Of a DNA stretch of 64,000 nt, positions 1-10,055 are shown one piece after another (position 1 is the stretch's first letter; the number at the start of each line of letters is the position of its first letter). The notes below the pieces were generated by a model. The model ran no database searches and was not told the origin of the DNA. It was given only the letters and a program-made list of their open reading frames with translations. Source of the stretch: Oscarella lobularis (Eukaryota > Porifera > Homoscleromorpha > Homosclerophorida > Oscarellidae); the NCBI RefSeq assembly GCF_947507565.1, contig NC_089175.1, positions 5,259,733-5,323,732 of the forward strand. The letters are read 5' to 3'. The position numbers and the translations under genes are program-made.

Positions 1-600
1 CTTCTCGGCGAGTTCCGCGATATCTTCAGTAGAACCTACGCTGACCTCGTGCGCACCAACGTGACCCAGCACCGCATTGTCACTACAGAAGACGTCCCCG
101 TTCATTCGCCGCCCTACCGCGAGCCCTTTTATCTACGCCCTGAGATTGATCGTCAAGTCGCAGAGATGCTCGAAATGGGTGTTATCACACCTAGCTCCAG
201 TCCATGGTCTTCGCCAGTTCTGTTGGTTCCCAAAAAAATGGATAATTTTGCTTCTGTGTGGATTTTCGTCAGTGTCAATGAGCTGACAGTGAAAGATGCC
301 TACCCTATACCACGTATCGACGAGACTCTCGATGGCCTCTACGGCACAAAGTGTTTCAGTACGTTGGACCTTGCGTCTGGCTATTGGCAGGTGGTAGTGG
401 CCCTTGAAGACCGTGCTAAAACCGCTTTTTCTACAAACGGTAGCCTTACCAACGACCCGCAACGTTTCAACTATTGATGGATCTTGTTCTGCGTGGCCTG
501 CACTTGGACACCTCCCTGCCTCGGCGCTGTCTGCAACGCCAGGCAAGGGGCGCTTCGTGACACAACCGAACACGTCACGTGATGCGGTCACGCCCTCGCA
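1..600 (+). pseudogene. Decayed Ty3/Gypsy-type reverse transcriptase fragment
   Basis: The frame is open from the left window edge to the stop near 477. It reads like the start of a Ty3/Gypsy polymerase domain: a PPYR motif, then EIDRQV, EMLEMGVI, SPWSSPVLLVPKK and the first catalytic-aspartate block (FSTLDLASGYWQV). Downstream the usual segment between KTAFST and the family's PATFQ motif is missing. The reading continues in another frame from about 461 as PATFQLLMDLVLRGL. The copy therefore carries an internal deletion plus a frameshift, and the active-site YxDD block is not seen. No LTR is visible. It is a dead fragment of an element that begins to the left of the window. Confidence 0.85.
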
Positions 601-1050
601 CCGCAATTCGGCAGAGCGAGCGACTCGTCATTAACGCTATCAAAAGAGAACAGTGACGTCAACTTCTAACGCACGGGTCGTCACGTGCGATCATCCGCGG
701 CCCACCCACAGCCATCGCTATCATTTTAGAACACTCATCAGCGCTTCAAAATGTCGCAGAAATCATTGTTCCTGCGCTTATACATGCTGCGAATTCGCTT
801 TTTGCTAATTGCGGATATAAAAGAATCGTCGCAAGGACAATGGAATCATGGGGCCCTTTGCTTGTTGTCGACGTACTTGGGTTGGTAGCTTTGTTTGCGG
901 TCTCCTCTGCAGTTACTTTTATACATTTTCTGTAGTGCTGGCTTGACTATAAGTTTTCAAGATGTGGATAAGGTTTTGATTGTTCGCCTGATCATCCCAA
1001 AGGCATTCGGTAATTGCGTTTAAAATTGTGTAATTCTAATTAACTTCTTA
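601..1050. other. Stretch with no recognised gene
   Basis: Follows the Gypsy fragment. I see no coding frame, no tRNA and no clear terminal repeat. It may be the remaining body or flank of the degraded retroelement. Confidence 0.4.
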
Positions 1051-1319
1051 CCTCCATGAAGGGGAAGGGGCAGCCAGGCCCTTGTCCGTCAGGAGGCCAT
1101 CCATGGGCCACTCCCTTAACACCGCTCGCCGAAAGGACCTAACACAGGGAACACACCAGGCTTCCTAAAGCCTGGTGGCCAACGCTGGTACAGGTCCCGG
1201 ATGTTGCCAGCCAGCCATGACCGCAATGGTTGTCATGGTAACCGGAGTATCCGGGCAACCTGTCCAAATACACGCTTGTACACGAGCTTGACCTCCCAAC
1301 CATTGCTGATAGTACACAC

Positions 1320-2625
1320 TTAGATAAATACACACGAACCACTAACACCTCTACCGGGATGAGTGTGACAACAGTCGGCTAAAAACGGCAAGTTCGGCTG
1401 CCGGCAGCTGGACGTAGCGATTATAATACGAGCTGCGCCAGCGCCCCAACAAGCGAATGACCGAGTCTTCCAATCCCACCGCCGCCGCCGTAGTCGCCGC
1501 ACCGATGCAAAAGATATGACCAGCATAATTCTTCATCGCGACCCCTGCCTCAGCAAGAGCCGTCTGAACTGCGCCCACTAAGTCCGAACGCGTTTGGCGC
1601 GAGCCGTCTGCCTTTCAAAATAACGGCCCCGGCCTCATTCTCCGGATCACTAGATAACTCAGCAACGACGCAACCGGCATCTGAATGCGACCTTCCCAGA
1701 ACCACCTTATGTCCCCGCCGGAAAGGATCAGTCTTCGACTGCTTGATCCGCAGTAACGCCATCGACGGATTGGGTAAGGCCTTTATCAAAGGACAGATCA
1801 CCCAATGCCAGATGAACCTGCCCCCGAAGCAACCGTAAATTCGCCAGAACAAAGGAAACCGAAAAAATCAGTCAGACACGCCGCCCACCACAGAACCGAG
1901 TCGTACGACTGACTCTCCTTGCTCCAAACTCTGTGCAATGCCCGGAGAATAGCCGGCGTAACCGGCAAACGCTGCGGACGAAGGGCGACGCGAGCAGACT
2001 CTGAGCGCCGGTCTCCTCGCAGCACAAGATTCAGCCTGGGCATGTTGCTGAGAAATGGATTAGCCCGTCCCGCCGAAATATGTAACTGGCGCACCGCTGC
2101 GAGATACACTTTTATGGTCGCGTGAGACAAGCCCGCTGAAGCAAGCCATGCAGCAAAAAGACAGAATATTCTCGCTGGACGGCAGCGGAGCCATCCGCGC
2201 CAGCGAGCAAAAGGATAAATACTAAGTCTGACCAGAGGAGTAAGCGCGGCAAGTCGATGAAGCTAAACCGTTCTCCAGGAGAGAAGCGGCAACGCTCTCC
2301 AGTCGGAGGACGGAGAACCGCGTCGATATGTCCGTCACAATGCTTTGCAACGCCGACAACGTCCTCACGAAGAGTTTGAACTGAATGCTCAAGAGACGGT
2401 GCGTCGTTCGACGCTTGTTCGGACGATTCCATGTCAAACGACAACGAAAAAACACGAGAAGGATGAGAAAAGAACAAACCACCGATCGCAGCAAGCATGA
2501 GAGAAAGGCGACGTCACAAAGGCCGCGGTCCAATTGGAAACACCCCCTGTTAGCCAAAGAGAGTGCGTGTGTGGTTTCCTAGCGCGCCCCATATTCCGGC
2601 GAAGTTAAACAAGTCTAACCCGCCA
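1320..2625 (-). mobile_element. Internally deleted DIRS-type retrotransposon copy
   Basis: Minus-strand relative of the element at 3816-7585. Its 5' leader (about 2625-2433) matches the other copy, including a near-palindrome GTTAGACTTGTTTAAC and the stretch around GCGGCCTTTGTGACGTCG. The gag start (Met at 2432) is then joined directly to the start of the tyrosine recombinase, so the rest of gag, reverse transcriptase and RNase H are absent. The recombinase C-terminus is kept here but lost in the other copy. Boundaries are approximate. The 3' side may run on to about 1050, where a C-rich tail lies, but no terminal repeat could be proven. Confidence 0.7.
1351..2432 (-). pseudogene. DIRS gag start fused to broken tyrosine recombinase
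   Basis: The coding remnant starts with a gag-like N-terminus (SLEHSVQTLREDV), then runs into a recombinase core-binding domain (SSTCRAYSSGQ, ATIKVYLAAVRQLH, RLPVTPAILRALH) and a catalytic domain (LRIKQSKTDPFRRG, then GAATTAAAVGLEDSVIRLLG and SSYYNRYVQLP). These blocks lie in at least three reading frames, so frameshifts are present. In the family's GHSFR box this copy reads GHIFC, so the catalytic arginine is a cysteine, while the C-terminal tyrosine candidate remains. It cannot encode an active recombinase. Confidence 0.75.
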
Positions 2626-2636
2626 TTAATTTTACT

Positions 2637-2965
2637 TTGCAAAAAAGCTACGTTCTTTTGATGGTGTCGGCCCAGATCACAGAAAGCGGTCATTTTTGGG
2701 CTATCTTTCACGTTGACGAGAACAAGTGGATCGAATACGATGGAATAGAGCAGCCGTCCTGTAGGTACTTCACCTTATCGACATCGTCTTGCTTTGGTCT
2801 TTGCAAGAAACCCTACGCCTCGGCTGGTGCATCTACGTTGACATAGAGCATGTCAAAGACGAAATGAAAAAGCTCAAACGCGAACTGGATCAGCTCCTTG
2901 ATGAAAGATCAGGTGATTACTGGAGAATTACACATGGAAGAAACTCTCGAAAGAAAACCCAGAAT
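2637..2965 (+). pseudogene. Fragment resembling a ubiquitin-hydrolase C-terminus plus coiled coil
   Basis: A frame starting near 2637 has a HFWAIFHVDENKWIEYDG stretch. This resembles the histidine-box end of USP-type ubiquitin hydrolases, as also found in some transposon proteins. After about 2775 the sensible reading shifts frame and continues as LGWCIYVDIEHVKDEMKKLK, a charged helix, to a stop near 2965. Either an unrecognised intron or a frameshift lies between. No start codon or upstream exon is visible because the DIRS copy abuts it. Family assignment is from motif resemblance only. Confidence 0.35.
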
Positions 2966-3256
2966 TAGTTACTACGTAGCCGTTGTGCTTATGCTTATTG
3001 CAAATATAGAAAAAGACAAACTAAATTTTGCTTTTAGGTAAGAAGGAAAGAAACTGGTTCAATCGATGTGTTGTATGCGTTGCGTTCCGTTGTGTTACTT
3101 CATTCAAGTTTTCTTTATCATAGCGAATTAAGAGAAACATTCTGCATTTTGATTATTGAGTTTGTTACGTTGAGAATGTAAGAGAAATGAAAGATGTTTG
3201 ATAATGACTTTATTGAAAAATTCATGTAATTGTGCCCTTAAATAAATAAAATATAA
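2966..3256. other. AT-rich stretch, nothing recognised
   Basis: No gene recognised. The segment is AT-rich and ends where the Helitron-type terminus begins at 3257. Confidence 0.4.
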
Positions 3257-3390
3257 CTAGAGAATGATGGCCCGGTGTTCACCGTGTTGCCATCATGCAG
3301 AGTCTCCCACCGCTTACTGTACGCGAGTGCATACATAGTGTGACGTCATAAATTTTTCCCCGAACACCAGGGCGCGCGCGGGCTTCGCCA
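3257..3390 (-). mobile_element. Helitron 3' end (non-autonomous, minus orientation)
   Basis: Read on the minus strand the segment ends with an ATGATGGC...GCCATCAT hairpin, then three bases and CTAG (3257-3260), followed by T outside the element. This is the canonical Helitron 3' terminus. It is nearly identical to the ends at 9604, 9819 and 16856. The 5' part is truncated or replaced by the next repeat. Confidence 0.75.
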
Positions 3391-3394
3391 TACC

Positions 3395-3815
3395 CAGACG
3401 TCACAATCGCACTTAGGCCAATCAAACACACAGGTGCCTTTATGACATCACAGTCATTGTGATGTCATACTCTCCCGTATTTTGAACAAAATGTACATAA
3501 AAGGTGACGTCACAGTAGATGGGAACCCGGATCTCGATTTCAAGAAAGAACAGGCACTTTATGCATTCATTACCCACATCACCGCGGATAAATATTAAAA
3601 CTAAAGAGTACATATAACGGGGCACTAACAGTATAGGAGAATGTTGGGTTTGTCGTGCTGAGAGCTGATAATGTGCCTCATGACACAATAACCCGAAGGG
3701 ATAACCAGCAGATCATGCAGCTGATAAATTTTCCCTGACACAATTACTCGAAGGGGCTGAGGTGTTGGGCAGCTCTGTGTCACCTTCACATGACACATGA
3801 AATAGTCCATTTTTT
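3395..3815 (+). repeat. Copy 1 of the 7729-type Helitron-like repeat
   Basis: About 140 bases from 3395 match 7729-7865, including the CAGTCATTGTGATGTCATAC block and GGTGACGTCACAGTAGAT. A further match lies around 3640-3660 (GTTGGGTTTGTCGTGCTG). It has lost the terminal hairpin and ends where the DIRS copy starts, so the DIRS element may have inserted into it. ORFs here look fortuitous. Confidence 0.6.
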
Positions 3816-4055
3816 ATGATTGGTTAGACTAGTTTAACCAGCGTTAACTGCGCTGGTGTGGGATCTGCGCGCGCTACGTTCGCCAACACTCATGGGAGGA
3901 ACGCGTGCCCGCTATGATATGATTGGCTGAGACCTTTTGTATCTAATTGGCCCGCGGCCTTTGTGACGTCGTCTCTTTCACGCTCGCTGCTTGCGTCGGT
4001 CTCTGGTTGTCGCTGCGTTGTTTTTTCTTTTTCGTTTTTCCTCCGTGGTTTCTCA

Positions 4056-5247
4056 ATGGATTCGGCGTCGGATCATTCGGCTTCATTGCAAAACTCTGTC
4101 GAGACGCTTCGTGAAGACGTTTCGGCCGTCCAAAATATCGTGACTGAATTGTTGACTCGTTTTTCGTCGTTGACGGCTCCTCGTAAGTATGTTAGCTGTC
4201 CCCTAGGTCATTTTCCAAGCGCCCCGCGCGAGTTGAGCGGGTACTTTGTCGTTCGTGTGGCCGCTGGAATTTTTTCTGTCAGGAACGCGTTCGCTGCGCG
4301 CTTTTGTGTCTAGCGTTTGGTGGCTTGCTGCTTTGTGTGCTTATCGTGCGCTGCATTTCGCTTTGTTTTCGCAGCGTCTAGCGGTGGCGCGGATCCACTC
4401 GGCGCGATGCCGTTGCTCGCGAATCTGGGGACGCTCGCCGAGTTGCTCGCATCCAATTCGCTCGCTTCTGCTGGGCCCGACGACGCTGGAGCGCTGCAGC
4501 CGCCTGCGAAGAAGCGTGAGACCGATCACTTTTTTCACGGCGTCGGCATTTCGCCCGTTCCGGGGCGTCTTGTCCAGCGCATCGTAGACGGCGCATTCGT
4601 TGACATGGCGGAGCTATTGCCCGACAATTTGGAGCTCCTGCGTCGCGAATCGATCAACCCGTTTCCATCGAAAGATTCGAAAGTTAAGCTGCGTCAGATT
4701 TCATCGATATCTATCGTCTTGGGTGCAGTGTTTCGCGACATACGTCGCAATTGTTTCGCAGTCGGCGCCCGAAAGGGTGTCGGGCATGCTAGCATACATG
4801 CGCCTTCTTCTGCGCGAGGCGTCTCGTCACGGCGGGATGGGCTGACTCACCTATGATTCGTTTTTTCGCCAGCAAGCGGCGGTTGATCTTTCATTGCGTT
4901 GGGACTCGCTTAATGCCGACCTATTCAACATCACCGTCGCCGATCAGTCGCACTGTCACCTGTGTCTCGGCACCTATCACCGCACTAGCGACTGTGCTCT
5001 GGCGCAGTCGCGCGACGTCAAGACGCAGCTTGCGCTGCAAACTGTCGAGGCGAGACCGAAGCCGTCGTCTCGTGAGAAGGATTTTCCTATTTGTCGCTCA
5101 TTCAACACCTTTCCGCACCCGGGGTGTCGGGTGCAGAACTGCCGTTTTCGGCACGTGTGTTCAGCTTGTCAGAGGCAGCATAAAGCGCTTGATTGCCCCA
5201 GTCGCAAGCCTCAGGAGGGGCCGCCTCAGTCGCCGCGCCCCTCTTGA
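4056..5247 (+). pseudogene. DIRS gag with an internal intron
   Basis: Starts at the ATG at 4056 (its counterpart is the Met at 2432 on the minus strand). A perfect GTAAGT donor follows at 4183, and a pyrimidine-rich acceptor ends in GCAG at 4374. Joining 4182 to 4375 keeps the frame. Exon 2 is rich in Ala, Ser and Leu. A frameshift near 4745 and a TGA near 4851 break it. The C-terminal part (4894-5247) has a CX2CX4HX4C zinc knuckle (CHLCLGTYHRTSDC) and a second Cys/His cluster (CRVQNCRFRHVC), as expected for DIRS gag nucleic-acid binding. Confidence 0.7.
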
Positions 5248-5387
5248 GTGGCAGCGTTCGTCGTTTGCTGCGGGACTGCTGTTATGTCTGTGTTGCATGG
5301 GGGTCGTGGTTCTTGCATTTAGCTTGTGTCGTGGCATGGTTTAGCGGGGCGCGCATTTGATGCTGCCGATGTTAATAGATCTGCTGC

Positions 5388-6342
5388 TTGGTTTATTTTT
5401 CTTTTTTTTTGGCTGTAGCGCCCTCGTTTGATTTGGCCGTGGCGTGCAATCTTTCGGCCGCGGGGCATGCTTACACGGCGGATCTCCTCGCGCTCGACGC
5501 CTGCCGTCCTCTAACCGCGACGCCGACTTCTTTCGTAGTGCCACGGTCTTCTCCGGTGCGCGTTGTCGAGTTTGCTCGGGCCTTCCAGCGATTTCCAGAT
5601 CGGTCTTTCGCCGACTACATCTTGTCTGGTTTTCGCGTTGGTTTTCGCGTCGGTTTTGACTACTCGTCGGCGAGATTATCGCAGGCGCGGCGCAATCTCT
5701 CTTTGGCGCGCGAGCACGCAGCCGTGGTGGACTCCTAAATCGCTCTCGAGTCGTTCGTTACACCATCGTCGGTTGTGCGGGCCGATCCGTGGTCGGCCTT
5801 CTGCGCTGGGGATCTACGTCAGCCCGTTTGGCGTGATCCCAAAGTCGGGCCCTCCGGGTCGTTGGCGACTGATCGTGGATTTGTGGTCCCCCCATGATGC
5901 CAGTGTTAATGATAGAATTTCGGCCGCGCTCGCCTCGGTTCGGTATGCTCGAATCGATGATGCTGTGCGCTTCCTTTTGCGCTTTAGCTGTCCCGTTCGC
6001 TTGGCAAAGATCGACCTTAGGGATGCTTATCGCATTATCCCGGTCCATTCGGACGAAGTGCCGCTCCTTGCAACGTGCTGGAGGGGCGAGATATTTCTGG
6101 ATTCGGTTCTGCCTTTTGGTTTGCGCTCAGCGCCTAAGATTTTCTTGGCCTTGGCTGACGCTCTCCTGTGGATAATGCTGCAGAACGGCGTTTCGGCGGC
6201 GATGCACTACCTGGATGATTTTCTTTTCTTTGGCTCGGAGGATCCGGATCAGTGCGGGCGCAATCTCGCGTGTGCGCTCTCGACGTGCGAGTCGTTAGGC
6301 TTTCCGGTGGCCCATCAAAAGACCGTCGGCGCGTCATTTTAA
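5388..6342 (+). pseudogene. DIRS reverse transcriptase (frameshifted)
   Basis: The polymerase domain shows SPFGVIPKSG, WRLIVDLWSPHDASVND, KIDLRDAYRIIPV and the active-site YLDDFLFF. The last is the YxDD box with both aspartates present. The N-terminal portion lies in another frame (ending at a stop near 5738), and the domain stops at a TAA at 6340, just before RNase H. At least one frameshift and one stop separate it from its neighbours, although the catalytic residues survive. Confidence 0.8.
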
Positions 6343-7533
6343 CTAACATTTTTGGGCATTGAAATCGACACACTAAAGCGCGAGCTGCGTCTTTCCGCTG
6401 AGAAGTTGCTCCGTCTGAGGTCGGTTTGCTCGGATTGGCTGGCTTGCAAGGTGACAACTAAGCGGCGGCTGTTATCGCTGATTGGTCTTCTTCATCACGC
6501 GAGGGCGGTCATTCGCCCTGGTTGGTCGTTCGTTCGGCGGCTGATTGCTTTGTCGGCCTCGGTGCGGCTTCTCGATCGGCCTCTGCGTTTGAATAGAAGC
6601 GCTCGGGATGATATTTTGTGGTGGCACGCTGTGGCCGCCGACTGGAAAGGCTGTTCGTGGTTTGATTCCTTAGGGCTCCGTGCGCCGTCGGTGGTTTTAC
6701 GATCCGACGCGTCGGGGTCTTGGGGTTGCGGCGCGTTTGCTGGTCGGCGCTGGCTACAGTGGCAATGGGACGAAACATGGGCTGCTCGGTCTATCGCTCC
6801 TAAGGAGGCTTTGGCGGTGGTTCTGGCGGCGGCGGTCTGGGGTGATTTGTGGCACAACCAGTGTGTTCGTGTGGAGTCCGATAACGCCACTGTCGTGTGC
6901 GCTATCTCGTCGGGATCATGCCGGGATCCGTTGGTTATGCACCTCGCGCGGGTTCTGCAGTTTCTGGCTGCTCGTCATGGTTTCTTCATTGTTGCGTCTC
7001 ATATTGCGGGCTCTACTAATTCGACGGCCGACGCCTTATCTCGCTTGGTGCTTTCCGCTGAATTTTTGCATTCGCTGCAGCTCGACCCGGCGCCCGCTCT
7101 TTGGAAGCCCGGCCTTCTTCGCTGGCTAGAAGAGCCCCAGTGGACCTCATATAATTGGAGAGCTTTGCTGCCTTCCTGGAGAACCGAATTAGCGTCGTCG
7201 ACTTGTCGCACGTATGCTTCCGGTCAGAAGTCGTATTTTTCATTTTGCTCGCGAGCTCGGTTGGCTCCGCTGCCGTCTCGCGAGAGTATTTTATGTCTGT
7301 TTGTTGCATGGCTGGCCGCGTCGGGAGTCTCCTTCGCGACTATAAAAGTTTACCCGTCTGCGGTTCGCCAGTTGCATATTACCTCGGGGTTTGCGAACCC
7401 TTTTCAGAAGGAGATGCCGCGTCTGAGCCTGGTGCTACATGGATATCGGCGCTCGGGCCCTGCGGTGGCTGCTCGCCGTCCTCAACGCTTGCCGATTACA
7501 CCGGCTATTCTGCGGTTGCTGCACGCAGTCTGA
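6343..7533 (+). pseudogene. DIRS RNase H followed by tyrosine-recombinase N-terminal domain
   Basis: A long open stretch from about 6343. RNase H signatures are in order: RSDASGSWGCGAF (first Asp), PKEALAVVLA (Glu), VESDNATVV (Asp), and HIAGSTNSTADALSR (the DIRS-type His/Asp end). From about 7190 it reads as recombinase core-binding domain (SSTCRTYASGQ, ATIKVYPSAVRQLH, RLPITPAILRLLH). It ends at TGA 7531-7533, where the minus-strand copy has TGG. The catalytic Arg/His/Tyr domain is absent. Confidence 0.8.
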
Positions 7534-7585
7534 AATCGGAACAGTGGCTCTTACAAATTGCGGTTGTTGTGGGCGGACCTACATA

Positions 7586-7728
7586 ATTGCAAATGTTTTC
7601 TAATTAGGCGCTTTTCGGACGTATTGTATTTCATAATTCCCCACCCACCAGGGCGCGCGCCCTGGTGGGAGGGGCTCTCAAACGTGATCGGGCAAAATCT
7701 CAAAGTGTGGTTCTGTCGGTCACGCTCA
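7586..7728 (+). repeat. Repeat junction with an empty insertion site
   Basis: Contains a segment (about 7597-7650) matching the module that elsewhere precedes the insertions at 10056 and 17115. Here GACGTATTGTATTTCATAATTC runs through uninterrupted, so it acts as the empty-site version. A perfect GGGCGCGCGCCC palindrome flanked by ACCAGGG/CCCTGGT lies near 7650-7670. Confidence 0.5.
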
Positions 7729-8254
7729 CGTCACAATCGCATTTAGGCCAATACACACACAGGTACCTTTATGACATCACAGTCATTGTGATGTCATACT
7801 CTCCCGTATTTTGAACACAATTGCTAGCAAAAAGGTGACGTCACAGTAGATAGTAACCCCGGATTATGTTCAATAGATGTTAAATCTATGATTGCCACCA
7901 AGATAAATAAACTTAACGGGCACGTAACAGATAGCTTTATCAAGGAGATGCAGTAAAGGAGCACGTTGGGTTTGTCGTGCTGCGAGCGAAGCTCGCAGTA
8001 CGCAAACCCAACTGCGAGCTGATAATGGGCCTCGTGAACGAAGGGGCAGAGGTTGCGGTGGGGAGGAGTAGCTCTGGGTCACATAAGAGGTCAAATTAAT
8101 TGTAGGTTTTTGCGGAAAATAAGGCATGCCAACTAACGTGGTTAGGCAGTGTGATGCACATAGGCTTTTCTAAAATTAGAGTAAATAGAATTAGATAGCG
8201 TGCTGAGGGTGTTCGGGGATCACATGATGGCTCACAAAAGCCATCATTATCTAG
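7729..8254 (+). mobile_element. Non-autonomous Helitron (plus orientation)
   Basis: Ends with ATGATGGCT...AGCCATCAT, then TAT and CTAG (8251-8254), followed by T. Internal blocks are shared with 12815-13315 (GTAGATAGTAAC, the CAAACCCAAC hairpin arms, GTGTTCGGGGATCACATGATGG). A strong hairpin lies at 7965-8012. The 5' end is not identified with certainty. Confidence 0.7.
7965..8012 (+). repeat. 48-nt hairpin inside the Helitron-like repeat
   Basis: GTTGGGTTTG at the left pairs with CAAACCCAAC at the right, and CTGCGAGC pairs with GCTCGCAG around a GAA loop, leaving about one mismatch or bulge. The outer arms recur at about 12954-12988 with a shorter centre. Confidence 0.7.
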
Positions 8255-8363
8255 TTTTCTCTGTATTTGAAGACATACAGTATGTATGCATGTGTACGGG
8301 TCATATTTCCTGTTACCCGTACACGCGTACATACATACCCACGTACAAACTGTACATGAGTGG
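8255..8363 (+). repeat. Left part of the B-type host repeat
   Basis: Contains a hairpin (GTGTACGGGT...ACCCGTACAC) and GTACATGAG. The same module lies at 10768-10868 and 18313-18417. It is interrupted by the element at 8364 and resumes at 9090. Confidence 0.65.
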
Positions 8364-9089
8364 AGCAGAGCGGACAAACACTGCGCATGCTCGCCCGCTA
8401 GTGAGGTAAAAATAGGGGTTAGCCAATCAGTACTCAAAGACGCGTTCTTCAAAATATATTTGGCTGGGCCAAAGTCTAGAATCCCTAGGAACATGTGAAT
8501 GTCACATTATCGCACGGGGCACGAAAAAACTTTTATTTGAGCCTCGACGAGTTTTTCATTTACGCTGCGGATTAGCAGATAATCGGCCAGAAAGACTAAA
8601 ACCCGCCTGTAGCTAGAGAACTTGGGCCTCCAATTTTGCGAATAATAGCTGAAATTTCACGTACGCTTAGGAGAATGTTTACTATCAGCCTCTCATCTGA
8701 TTTGCGAGAAAATTTAGCGAAATATGCTCGAAATCCCATTTTCGCGGGTTCCCGTTCTCCGCAGCTGACGCCAACAGTTCGCCTCTCTTGGCGGCGAGAC
8801 TCACACAGCATGTTCGGCATTGACTGTACGCTGCCGTGGACGAACAAAGGAAGGGCTCACGCGGTCTGATTTGGGGCACAGGAAAAAGAAACACAATTAT
8901 GATGCTTCACGCCCGTGATGTCTGACTGTACACGTGAGGTCCTTCGCTGTTCACATGTTCCTAGGGATTCTAGACCTTGGCCCAGCCAAATATATTTTGA
9001 AGAACGCGTCTTTAATTGAGTACTGATTGGCTAACCCCTATTGTTACCTCACTAGCGGGCGAGCATGCGCAGTGTTTGTCTTCTCTGCT
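8364..9089. mobile_element. 726-bp TIR element (MITE-like) with 9-bp TSD
   Basis: Terminal inverted repeats of about 140 bp begin AGCAGAGCGGACAAACACTG at the left; the right end read inward is AGCAGAGAAGACAAACACTG. Both flanks carry CATGAGTGG (8355-8363 and 9090-9098), a 9-bp target-site duplication. The uninterrupted host repeat at about 18403-18420 shows the empty site. There is no credible coding frame. TIR base pattern and TSD length resemble the gene-carrying element at 27437, so it may be a non-autonomous relative. Confidence 0.85.
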
Positions 9090-9500
9090 CATGAGTGGAT
9101 ACTTTTGATTGTGACGTCAGAGCGTGACAATCAAAACTCTTGTTTCGGTTTCTCAGCGCATTTATAACACGGAAAATAGCACAGATCAATTTGAAACAGG
9201 GGTTTCTAAGCATTTTTTCCGTTTATTAAAGAGAAAACGCTTTATTCGCGCCGTAAATAGCCTTTTTTTGGGGCACCATTTTGGGCCCTATGTTGCGCAT
9301 GCGCTGTACGAAAAAACGGGTTTTTCATTTACGTCACAATACTGGGCGTGACGAACAGACATACATACAGACAGACAGACAGACAGACAGACAGACGGAC
9401 ATACATACACTTCCGGCCCTAAGATCACGTTTGAGAGAGCCTCCCTCCGCCGTTATACGGGCTCCACCCGTACAACTGCGGTGGTCGGCTCCAATATATT
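9090..9500 (+). repeat. B-type host repeat, right part
   Basis: Runs from TTTTGATTGTGACGTCAGAG through a CAGACAGA microsatellite (about 9365-9400) to a tail with TACGGGCTCCACCCGTA and GGTCGGCTCCA. Other copies: 16360-16770, 18418-18810, and a split copy at 27167-27436 plus 31981-32095. Short ORFs in it are fortuitous. Confidence 0.75.
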
Positions 9501-9603
9501 TTTCTGTCATGTAAATGAACGGTGCATCACAACTGTGCATTTTGTTGTTCTAAAGAGATGGATGTTCTAGAATGATAGCTCCTGTACGAACTATCATAGT
9601 AGA

Positions 9604-9818
9604 CTAGAGAATGATGGCCCGGTGTTCGCCATCATGCAGAGCCTCCCACCGCTTACCGTACGCGAGTGCATTACATAGTGTGACGTCATAATTTTTAATG
9701 TTGTCGCATATTGACGTGGTTATTACAGCCGTTAGCTACTACAGCTCAGTCCTACCTACATACTGTAAATAATGACATCGGTGGAAAGACGGCGTTGGAT
9801 TGTTTCCTATGTATATAA
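9604..9818 (-). mobile_element. Helitron 3' end, copy d
   Basis: Minus-strand terminus CTAG at 9604-9607 next to a hairpin whose loop is shortened compared with the copies at 3257 and 9819. It is followed by GAGCCTCCCACCGCTTACC, a subterminal block shared with the large Helitron. Confidence 0.75.
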
Positions 9819-10055
9819 CTAGAGAATGATGGCCCGGTGTTCGCCGTGTTGCCATCATGCAGAGCCTCCCACCGCTTACCGTACGCGAGTGCATAACATA
9901 GTGTGACGTCATAGTTTTTATGCTGTCACATATTCACGTTGTCATTACAGCCGTTAGCTACTAATAGTACAGCTCAGTCCTACCTACATACTGTAAATAC
10001 AGTACTTGCATGATTGCTGTGTTTTCCTAATTAGGCGCTTTTCTGACGTACAGTA
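9819..10055 (-). mobile_element. Helitron 3' end, copy e
   Basis: CTAG at 9819-9822, then ATGATGGC...GCCATCAT and GAGCCTCCCACCGCTTACC. The copy runs to the TACAGTA at 10049-10055, where another element is inserted. It resumes at 10752 and ends near 10868. Confidence 0.75.

Larger units (their letters stand above)
3816..7585 (+). mobile_element. DIRS-type (tyrosine recombinase) retrotransposon, 3'-truncated
   Basis: Gene order is gag, reverse transcriptase, RNase H, tyrosine recombinase, with no integrase or protease. That order is diagnostic of the DIRS order. The leader near 3820-3860 carries GTTAGACTAGTTTAAC and an ACCAGCG...CGCTGGT inverted repeat, shared in part with the minus-strand copy at 2.6 kb. 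The recombinase ends at an in-frame TGA at 7531 and sequence homology stops at about 7585, so the catalytic half of the recombinase is missing. Several frameshifts make it defective. Confidence 0.85.
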
